This document shows, in pieces, positions 1 to 5,557 of a DNA stretch of 14,400 nt. The notes under the pieces are model-generated. The model had not been told where the DNA came from. It searched no databases and saw only the letters and a list, made by a program, of their open reading frames with translations. A program made the position numbers and the translations under genes. This DNA comes from Thermoplasmata archaeon (GTDB lineage: Archaea > Thermoplasmatota > Thermoplasmata > GCA-020350865): positions 974,206 to 988,605 of the forward strand of contig CP070726.1 in NCBI GenBank assembly GCA_020350865.1. Reading direction: 5' to 3'. Position 1 is the first letter of the stretch; the number at the start of each line of letters is the position of its first letter.

Positions 1-1
1 A

Positions 2-82
2 GGGGAAACTTGCTTTCCCCGATGAGCTAAGTGGGGATTAAAGCGGTTAATGGTCTAACCGCTTGCTCCTCATGTTTGAGGA
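2..82. repeat. Three tandem perfect hairpins, possible 3' end of a structured RNA
   Basis: Three perfect inverted repeats follow one another: arms 2-8/14-20 (GGGGAAA, 5-base loop), 41-49/56-64 (AAGCGGTTA, 6-base loop) and 67-72/77-82 (TCCTCA, 4-base loop). On the plus strand they are followed by a short T run (95-98) in TATAAAGTCTTTT. Such a series is more than a single terminator would need. It could be the 3' part of a plus-strand RNA entering from outside the window. I do not recognise a known RNA family and the strand is not certain. Confidence 0.35.
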
Positions 83-118
83 TTTATAAAGTCTTTTCGT
101 AGTGAAAATTTGAGAGGT

Positions 119-139
119 CCACCCCTGAAAAAGGGGTGG
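119..139 (-). terminator. Hairpin downstream of the ABC permease, candidate terminator
   Basis: This is a perfect 8-bp inverted repeat (CCACCCCT / AGGGGTGG) with a 5-base loop. It lies about 30 bases past the stop codon of the minus-strand permease gene. On the minus strand the loop is TTTTC, and a T-rich stretch (AAATTTT) follows the stem about 9 bases later. Archaeal termination depends mainly on T tracts, so the hairpin may instead protect the mRNA end. Confidence 0.4.
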
Positions 140-169
140 GTAGGGGGGCCACTGGCTGTGGGTCAAGTA

Positions 170-1534
170 CTAATCGCTTGCCTTCCTGTTGAATATCTCG
201 ATTGCAGCAATGAACACCACTATGAACCATAATATCAGGGCCAGAAGGGGTGCGGATTCGGAAAGGCCCAGTATCTCTGTTCCCCGCAGTTGCTCAAGGT
301 TCATATTGTAGGCCCCTCCAAAGAGTCCACCGGGATTGAAGAGCGATATCCTCCATCCCAATTCACTTTCAAAAACCACATACAGGATGCTCAGAATCCC
401 CAGGGAACCGGAAGGTGTTTCCTCACCCGTGATGAGATAGACCAATATAAGCACTATCGCCCAGAAGAAGTTAAAGAAAATCCACAGCCCCACACCCGTG
501 AGAATGGCGGTTGCACTGGTTTTTGCAATTGTAGATAATATCAATTGGAACAGTGCAAAGACGCCGATGAGGACAACTGAAAACACAACAAATCCGTACA
601 CCATTTGCGGGGAGGGATAACTGCCCATAATCCATGCGATAAATGGCACCACGAGGATTGTCAGGATGACGACGGGTAGAACCAGGGCACCAATGACTCC
701 CGCGAATTTACCTAGGGCCACACTTCGTTTGCTCAGAGGTCTTGAAAGCAGGAAGGTCAGTGAACCGACGTTCCTTTCCCTGGTGATTGTATCGAAGGAG
801 AGTGCCACGGCGAACAGCGGGCCCATGGTGCATATTAACTGGGTTCCTATATCCGCTATAACATCATCTGGCCCCACGGGATCTATGATACCGGGATCAA
901 CGGCAAGATAGTAAGCATATGCAAATATGGAGATGCCAAATATCCCGGCAATCGTAACCATCCTAATGCTGAACAGGGTTGAGAGAAATTCCCTTTCCGC
1001 AATCACCCAGGAGCCTGCAACTTCCCTTGCGATATTCTTCAGGCCTATACCGTGAAAAAACGGATTCTTCAGCAGATAAAATGCAATTATCTGGCCGCAA
1101 CCTAGGGAAAACAGTACGTAGATCAGTGAGACGGTGAAAAGCACCCTGTAATGACTCACCCATAAAATAATACCCAATAGGAGGATAAATGCCGCCCCGG
1201 GTGCACCCGCCAACAGACCGATTCTTATGACATCTCCCCTTGTCGGTTTGGGAGAAACTAAAAACACCACTCCGGCTGCGAAAAGGATGAATCCAAAGGA
1301 AAAGAGGGATTCGTACAGTATGAACTCAGAAGTTCCGCCAAGGCTTCCCCAAAACAAAGTGGTTAAAGCCCCTACAACAAGCATTAATCCGAGAACAATT
1401 ACGGAATAATAAAGCAATCGGTAGCGCTCAAAGGCCTTCATTTTGGGAGCAGTGAGGTTCGAGCCGCATTGCGTGCACTTATCAAGACCAAATGGATTCT
1501 TAATGCCGCATTCAGCACATTTTATCTTGGCCAT
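170..1534 (-). CDS. ABC-2 type transporter permease with N-terminal zinc ribbon
   Basis: Membrane subunit of an ABC exporter, 454 residues. Residues 6-23 hold a CxxC-x10-CxxC zinc ribbon (C6, C9, C20, C23) that would sit in the cytoplasm ahead of the first helix. About ten hydrophobic segments follow (roughly 40-61, 71-93, 103-126, 131-154, 190-212, 228-247, 275-300, 310-335, 345-370, 428-447). The stretch at 247-266 (FDTITRERNVGSLTFLLSRP) is the cytoplasmic loop typical of NosY/ABC-2 permeases that couples to the ATPase. The ATG is preceded by AGAGGGT at a good ribosome-binding distance. The partner ATPase gene ends 31 bases upstream, so the two form one minus-strand operon. The substrate cannot be read from the sequence. 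NosY-like and Nat-type exporters share this layout. Confidence 0.85.
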   Translation of the reverse strand: MAKIKCAECGIKNPFGLDKCTQCGSNLTAPKMKAFERYRLLYYSVIVLGLMLVVGALTTLFWGSLGGTSEFILYESLFSFGFILFAAGVVFLVSPKPTRGDVIRIGLLAGAPGAAFILLLGIILWVSHYRVLFTVSLIYVLFSLGCGQIIAFYLLKNPFFHGIGLKNIAREVAGSWVIAEREFLSTLFSIRMVTIAGIFGISIFAYAYYLAVDPGIIDPVGPDDVIADIGTQLICTMGPLFAVALSFDTITRERNVGSLTFLLSRPLSKRSVALGKFAGVIGALVLPVVILTILVVPFIAWIMGSYPSPQMVYGFVVFSVVLIGVFALFQLILSTIAKTSATAILTGVGLWIFFNFFWAIVLILVYLITGEETPSGSLGILSILYVVFESELGWRISLFNPGGLFGGAYNMNLEQLRGTEILGLSESAPLLALILWFIVVFIAAIEIFNRKASD

Positions 1535-1565
1535 TTTGCAGACCCTCTTTCCACCAGTTCTTACA

Positions 1566-2519
1566 TTATCCCTTCCATTTACCCCCTTCGGTTATGGACC
1601 TGAATATATCCTCCAGGTCAGGCTCATCGGTCTTAACGAACTTTATTCTGGCCCCCTTCTTGACCAGGGCATTCACCACATCCGGGACAACGGCCTCTCC
1701 CCCCGAGACCTCCATATCTATGCCCTTTTTCGTTTGTTTGATGTTGGAGACCCCCTGCATTCCCCGTAAGGCCTCCATGGCTTCACTTGGCACCTGCTCC
1801 ACCTCAATATGGAGTCTTATATCGACCTTCTTTCTGATGAGCTTGGAAAGACCGTAAATGGTATCGGTGGCCATAATTTTACCTTCGTGTATAATGCCCA
1901 CCCTGCTGCACATCTGCTCCACCTCGGGTAAAATGTGTGAGGACAGAAAAATGGTGATGCCGTTCTCGTTCAGTTCATCGATCAATTCCCTGAAATTCCT
2001 CTTACCCGGAGGATCCAGTCCCCCAGTGGGCTCATCAAGAATCAGGAGATCCGGATCGTTAATAAGGGCCTGGGCCAGAGCCAGTCTTTTGCGCATGCCC
2101 AAGGAGAATGTCCCGATTTTTCTCTGTGCATCATTTTCGAGACCCACCAGCTCCAGCAGTTCCCTGCAGTGCCTCTTCCTTCTCGTCTTTGAAATCCTGT
2201 AGAATCTGGCATAGAAATCCAATTGATCCATGGCCTTCATCTCGTCGTAAAAACCGGGATTCTCAGGAAGTAGTCCGATGTTGTCCTTTACCTTGTTGGG
2301 CTCCCTGAGGATATCGTACCCTGCAACCAAGGCTGTTCCATGTGTAGGTAGGAGAATGGTGGTGAGCATTTTAATCGTGGTGGTCTTTCCAGCACCGTTC
2401 TGTCCAAGGAATCCGAAGATGTCCCCCTCCTTCACCTCAAAATTGATGTGATCCACAGCCAGGACCTCTTTTCCCCTCGCCTCCTTGTATACCTTTGTAA
2501 GGTCGTGGGTGTGAATCAT
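1566..2519 (-). CDS. ABC transporter ATP-binding protein
   Basis: Cytoplasmic ATPase of the exporter, 317 residues. It has a Walker A GQNGAGKTT (from residue 39), signature FSLGMRKRLA (about 138-147), Walker B LLILDEPTGGLDP (about 158-170) and an H-loop histidine in FLSSHIL (about residue 195). A C-terminal mixed alpha/beta domain of about 90 residues follows, as in NatA/CcmA/DrrA-like ATPases. The frame is open upstream to an ATG at 2645, but I chose 2519. GGGAG stands 7 bases before it, and MIHTHDLTKVY is the usual N-terminus of the family, whereas the extra 42 residues look non-homologous. The permease gene follows 31 bases downstream. The substrate is unknown. DrrA-like drug export, NatA-like export or NosF-like roles are all possible. 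Confidence 0.9.
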   Translation of the reverse strand: MIHTHDLTKVYKEARGKEVLAVDHINFEVKEGDIFGFLGQNGAGKTTTIKMLTTILLPTHGTALVAGYDILREPNKVKDNIGLLPENPGFYDEMKAMDQLDFYARFYRISKTRRKRHCRELLELVGLENDAQRKIGTFSLGMRKRLALAQALINDPDLLILDEPTGGLDPPGKRNFRELIDELNENGITIFLSSHILPEVEQMCSRVGIIHEGKIMATDTIYGLSKLIRKKVDIRLHIEVEQVPSEAMEALRGMQGVSNIKQTKKGIDMEVSGGEAVVPDVVNALVKKGARIKFVKTDEPDLEDIFRSITEGGKWKG

Positions 2520-2531
2520 TAAATAGCTCCC

Positions 2532-2577
2532 GATATTGATACCTATTGCTCGGTAAAAGGTTTTCGGTATTGATATC
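2532..2577. promoter_or_regulatory. Paired TATTGATA sites upstream of the ABC operon
   Basis: GATATTGATACC (2532-2543) and GGTATTGATATC (2566-2577) form a 10-of-12 inverted repeat. They also contain identical direct copies of TATTGATA (2534-2541 and 2568-2575) spaced 34 bases apart. They begin 12 bases upstream of the ABC ATPase start and cover the expected promoter region, so an operator for this operon is plausible. The second copy falls inside the alternative long reading frame that I rejected. Confidence 0.35.
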
Positions 2578-2684
2578 ATGACGGCACATCTTTTAGACGG
2601 CAAATGTGTGATAAAAAATGCTTTTTGCCGCAGTAAATCATCCATGAAAGAATGTCCCTAGGATTGGGAACAGCGCAAAGAATA

Positions 2685-2697
2685 AGAATAAATAAGG
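2685..2697 (+). promoter_or_regulatory. Possible TATA box for the sulfur/redox array
   Basis: The A/T-rich AGAATAAATAAGG is centred near 2691, which would place a start site around 2717 and give a leader of about 30 bases before the desulforedoxin gene. The match to an archaeal TATA box is only fair. Confidence 0.3.
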
Positions 2698-2744
2698 CAT
2701 TTAGTCACCAAAGAAGCACTATTGATGGATAATAGGGAGGTTGA

Positions 2745-2864
2745 ATGATGACGAATGTGGGAGAGAACTATCTATGCGAAGTGTGTGGAAACAAGGTTCA
2801 GGTCCTTGAGGCCGGAGCAGGAACCCTGGTCTGCTGTGGAAGGAACATGGTCCTGCAATCCTAA
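2745..2864 (+). CDS. dsr/dx-like: Desulforedoxin (small FeCys4 protein)
   Basis: A 38-39 residue protein binding one iron through four cysteines: YLCEVCG near the N-terminus and the adjacent pair LVCCG near the C-terminus. Length, spacing and the intervening [15 protein letters not shown] match desulforedoxin (as in Desulfovibrio gigas) and the N-terminal domain of desulfoferrodoxin. No superoxide reductase domain is attached. Two consecutive ATG codons (2745 and 2748) are possible starts. AGGGAGGT lies 4 and 7 bases before them, so the second may be the true one. It is the first gene of the plus-strand array and ends 23 bases before tusA. The role is probably electron transfer, but the partner is not known. 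The symbol is only a family label. Confidence 0.85.
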   Translation: MMTNVGENYLCEVCGNKVQVLEAGAGTLVCCGRNMVLQS

Positions 2865-2887
2865 TCGGTCCTTTTAGGGGGAAGAGA

Positions 2888-3157
2888 ATGACAGAAGAGG
2901 AGCCATCCGAAGGGGGAGGTGGGGAAATAAAACCCGATGCCTCACTGGACTGTATAGGTCTGTTCTGCCCCATACCCATTGCCCGCACCAGGGAGGAAAT
3001 AGATAAGCTTGAGCCCGGCCAAATCCTGGAAGTGGAGGCAGATGACCCTGCAGCAGAGGAGGACATCAAGAGGTGGGCCAAGCATACCGGCCATGAGATC
3101 CTCAGCTATAAAAAGGAAGGAAACATCCTACATTTCATGATCAAGAAGAAATCGTAG
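2888..3157 (+). CDS. tusA: TusA/SirA-family sulfur carrier
   Basis: An 89-residue cytoplasmic sulfur carrier. It carries the family signature LDCIGLFCPIPI, where C28 of the CPxP motif is the persulfide-carrying cysteine (E. coli TusA C19 equivalent). A second cysteine, C22, sits just before it. Residues 1-18 are an acidic, Gly-rich extension absent from short TusA proteins; the core runs about 19-87. The ATG is preceded by AGGGGGAAGAG. In known pathways TusA receives sulfur from IscS or from DsrE-type proteins and passes it to tRNA thiolation, molybdopterin synthesis or sulfur oxidation enzymes. Here it stands directly before dsrE and a desulfurase homologue, consistent with one relay. The final acceptor is not encoded nearby. 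Confidence 0.9.
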   Translation: MTEEEPSEGGGGEIKPDASLDCIGLFCPIPIARTREEIDKLEPGQILEVEADDPAAEEDIKRWAKHTGHEILSYKKEGNILHFMIKKKS

Positions 3158-3178
3158 TCAATTAAGGGGGACTGTAAG

Positions 3179-3541
3179 GTGAAAAACGAAAAATTTATTC
3201 TGTATGTCCAAACCAGTGATGCGCCTGAGCGCCAGTACTCTCCATTGGTTTTGGCCCAGACGGCGAAAATGATGGACCTTGAGCCAAAGGTCTACTACTT
3301 GGGAATGGGTTTAAAGATACTGCTGCCAGGAGAGGCGGAGAAAATCCAGCTTGGCTCGTTCCCAAGTGTGGGGGAGATGATCGACAAGACCCTTGAAATG
3401 GGTATCGAGATTCTCGTATGCGAAGCATCCAAGCAGATGCTGGGTTGGGAAACAGTGGATCTGAGAGAAGGACCAAAGATCGTGGGTGCTGCCACATTGA
3501 ATGATTTAGCCCTGGAAGCCGAGGCAACGATGTGGTTTTAG
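3179..3541 (+). CDS. DsrE-family sulfurtransferase
   Basis: A 120-residue DsrE/TusD-like alpha/beta protein with a GTG start preceded by AAGGGGGA. The pattern fits the family: a first strand FILYVQTSD, a variable middle, then MGIEILVCEAS with C81 at the position of the conserved active cysteine (E. coli TusD Cys78). There is no signal peptide or membrane segment, so it is cytoplasmic. DsrE-type proteins pass persulfide sulfur between themselves and TusA. It is a single subunit here, with no DsrF or DsrH beside it, so it probably forms homo-oligomers. It starts 21 bases after tusA and ends 37 bases before the desulfurase homologue, in the same transcript. Whether it donates sulfur to TusA or accepts from it cannot be read from sequence. 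Confidence 0.85.
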   Translation: MKNEKFILYVQTSDAPERQYSPLVLAQTAKMMDLEPKVYYLGMGLKILLPGEAEKIQLGSFPSVGEMIDKTLEMGIEILVCEASKQMLGWETVDLREGPKIVGAATLNDLALEAEATMWF

Positions 3542-3578
3542 TAATATACCCGGCATACCTCCCAGGAGGGGTGATAGT

Positions 3579-4742
3579 TTGAAAAGGATTTACTTAGACC
3601 ACGGGGCTTCTATGCCCCTAGACGACCGTGTTTTAAAGGCGATGAACGGGTACATGTTAGATTACGGGAACCCATCTTCGCTGCATACCGAGGGTCGGGC
3701 AGGGAAGAAATTGGTGGAGGAGGCAAGGGAGAGGGTAGCCAAACTGATAGGAGCAGAGGACCCGCAGAACATTATCTTTACATCCAGTGCCACGGAGGCA
3801 AACAATATTGCAATCCATGGAGTTGCAAGAAGAAACAAGGGCAAGGGCAATCATGTAATAACATCTGCAATAGAACACATGTCTGTTGTAAATCCCGTCA
3901 AGGACCTTTCCAAGAACGGTTTCGATGTGACATTCGTGCCTGTTTCTCCCGAAGGGATTGTGGATCCTGAAAAGATCAAGGAAGAAATCTCTGATAAAAC
4001 CATCCTAATATCAATCATGTATGCAAACGGTGAAATTGGGACCATAGAGCCGGTAGGGGAGATTGGTGGGATAGCCAAGGATTCAGGTATCTATTTTCAT
4101 TCAGACTGCGTTGCTGCCGGGGGCAGGATTTCCATTGATGTGGATAAGGATAATCTTGACTTGGTTACATTATCCTCAAATGACATATATGGACCTCGCG
4201 GTGTGGGTGCCCTCTACATAAGAAAGGGCGTTAAGATCCAGCCCATAACGTACGGCGGTGGCCAGGAACGTGGATTGAGGTCGGGAACCGAAAACGTTTA
4301 CAGCCTTGCTGGCATGGGAAAAGCTGCAGAGATTGCAATGGCAGAGATGAAGGAGGAGAGTGCACGCCTCACGAAGCTAAGGGATAGACTCATTGATGGC
4401 GTTTTGGGCAGAATCGATGAAACCTACCTCACAGGTCACAGAACCCTCAGGCTGCCCCATCATGCCAGCTTCAGGTTCAGCTACATCGAAGGTGAGAGCA
4501 TCATCCTCACCCTCGATATGGAGGGCATTAGTGCCTCCACGGGCTCTGCATGTTCATCTAAAACACTGGAACCATCTCATGTGCTTATCTCTCTGGGACT
4601 CAAACACGAGGAGGCACACGGCTCCCTGGTTCTGACACTGGGGCACGCCAATACGGAAGAGGATGTGGATTATGCACTGGAAGTGATTCCAAGAACAGTG
4701 GAAAGATTGAGGGAGATGTCCCCGCTTTATAAGAAAAAATAG
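3579..4742 (+). CDS. iscS-like: Cysteine desulfurase homologue lacking the PLP lysine
   Basis: A 387-residue class V fold-type I protein of NifS/IscS type and full length. It starts at TTG 3579 behind AGGAGGGG. Conserved landmarks: DHGASMPLD (7-15), TSSATEANN (68-76), EHMSVVNP with H100, the PLP-ring aspartate in HSD (D176), GGGQERGLRSGTENV (226-240) and the mobile-loop cysteine in STGSACSSK (C325). The active site is altered. The usual S-x-H-K-x-x-G-P-[KR]-G reads S-S-N-D-I-Y-G-P-R-G, so the lysine that forms the internal aldimine is D202 and the preceding histidine is N201. The glutamine of DAAQAxG is A179. Classical cysteine desulfuration is therefore not expected. From memory, Archaeoglobus fulgidus IscS shows the same Lys-to-Asp change. 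Its place after tusA and dsrE supports a sulfur-carrier or scaffold role. No IscU is adjacent. Confidence 0.88.
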   Translation: MKRIYLDHGASMPLDDRVLKAMNGYMLDYGNPSSLHTEGRAGKKLVEEARERVAKLIGAEDPQNIIFTSSATEANNIAIHGVARRNKGKGNHVITSAIEHMSVVNPVKDLSKNGFDVTFVPVSPEGIVDPEKIKEEISDKTILISIMYANGEIGTIEPVGEIGGIAKDSGIYFHSDCVAAGGRISIDVDKDNLDLVTLSSNDIYGPRGVGALYIRKGVKIQPITYGGGQERGLRSGTENVYSLAGMGKAAEIAMAEMKEESARLTKLRDRLIDGVLGRIDETYLTGHRTLRLPHHASFRFSYIEGESIILTLDMEGISASTGSACSSKTLEPSHVLISLGLKHEEAHGSLVLTLGHANTEEDVDYALEVIPRTVERLREMSPLYKKK

Positions 4743-4753
4743 GTGATGATAGG

Positions 4754-4903
4754 TTGGAATGGAAATGTTCGGACTGCGGATACCAGCTCTTGGCAGATCA
4801 ACCCCCTGCGGAATGCCCGAGCTGCAAGCACAAATGCGAGTTCGTGAACGTTACATGCTATATCCCCGAATGCGAAGACACAGGAGTGGACAAGCGTCTG
4901 TAA
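4754..4903 (+). CDS. Small Cys-rich rubredoxin-like protein
   Basis: A 49-residue protein. The TTG start is placed at 4754 because GGTGAT lies 6 bases before it and the following WKCSDCGY is the usual rubredoxin opening. C5, C8, C21 and C24 form the two CxxC knuckles of a rubredoxin-type iron site (WKCSDCGY ... AECPSCK). Three further cysteines (C28, C35, C40, in KCEF and TCYIPEC) are more than one FeCys4 site needs. It resembles the rubredoxin-like domain that ends classical rubrerythrin, here encoded alone and upstream of a rubrerythrin that lacks that domain. It starts 11 bases after the desulfurase homologue, so the two are co-transcribed. The likely role is electron delivery to rubrerythrin, but this is inferred from position. 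Confidence 0.82.
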   Translation: MEWKCSDCGYQLLADQPPAECPSCKHKCEFVNVTCYIPECEDTGVDKRL

Positions 4904-4982
4904 CCGAGAGCAATCTAAATGCTCAGATTCAAGAAACGGATACCTGGAGCCCTTGGCTCCGATGAATTAAGGAGATGGTGGA

Positions 4983-5492
4983 ATGCAAGAGGAGATAAAA
5001 ATTCTGCAAAAGGCAATAGGAATGGAGGAATTTGGTTACTACTACTATAACAAACTGGAGCGGGCTGTGGAGAATAACCAGGGAAAGGCCCTTCTCAGCT
5101 ACCTTGCTAATGCGGAAAAGGAACATAGGGAGACCCTTGAGAAGATACTGGTAGAAGCGGGCGGTGTTCCGGAAAAGACGCCATGGGACAACCTGGTTTC
5201 GAACATCATCATGAACCCGGGAATCGAAAGGGTGTTCAAAGAACTTACCGAAAAGGAAAAGCTGAGTCAGGTGGATGCCGTTGAGGCGGTAAAACTGGGC
5301 ATCGATGTGGAGAAGAAATCCATAGAATTCTACTCCCAGAACGCCAAAAGTGTTGTCAAGGAAAACATGGCCAAACTCTTCAGCGAACTTGTGGACATCG
5401 AACAGAAACATCTTGAAATCCTTGAGGAGAACCTGCGCAACCTTAGTAACGAAGGGGTTTGGTACGGTTATGTGCCCATTCTCGAAGGATAA
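4983..5492 (+). CDS. Rubrerythrin-family diiron protein without rubredoxin domain
   Basis: A 169-residue four-helix ferritin-like protein of the rubrerythrin/COG1633 type. Likely diiron ligands: E16 in helix A (MEEFGYYYY), E45 and H48 (AEKEH), E110 (DVEKKSIEFY), and E140 and H143 (DIEQKH), giving the two ExxH motifs of the family. No rubredoxin domain is present at either end; the protein ends about 20 residues after helix D (VWYGYVPILEG). The ATG follows GGAGATGG. Rubrerythrins reduce hydrogen peroxide in anaerobes using rubredoxin electrons, and the preceding 49-residue rubredoxin-like gene is the obvious partner. The 79-base gap before it contains a perfect 6-bp hairpin (4946-4951/4955-4960). 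An iron-storage or other diiron role is a less likely alternative. Confidence 0.85.
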   Translation: MQEEIKILQKAIGMEEFGYYYYNKLERAVENNQGKALLSYLANAEKEHRETLEKILVEAGGVPEKTPWDNLVSNIIMNPGIERVFKELTEKEKLSQVDAVEAVKLGIDVEKKSIEFYSQNAKSVVKENMAKLFSELVDIEQKHLEILEENLRNLSNEGVWYGYVPILEG

Positions 5493-5557
5493 TCCAAACT
5501 ACATGTCCAGTTGTTATACACATCCAAATCTTCATTATCAATTCAGGAGGATGAATC

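Noticed and set aside
2520..2645. A 42-residue N-terminal extension of the ABC ATPase
   Set aside because: The internal ATG at 2519 has a well-placed GGGAG and gives the usual family N-terminus. The extension would also cover the likely promoter.
4179..4184. That the lost PLP lysine is a sequencing error
   Set aside because: Two adjacent codons differ at several bases, the flanking motif is perfectly in frame, and other active-site positions (A179) have also drifted.
4929..5411. A 160-codon minus-strand frame opposite rubrerythrin
   Set aside because: It is antisense to a protein with all diiron ligands and a good start. Its composition (Phe/Leu/His-rich) is typical of a shadow frame.
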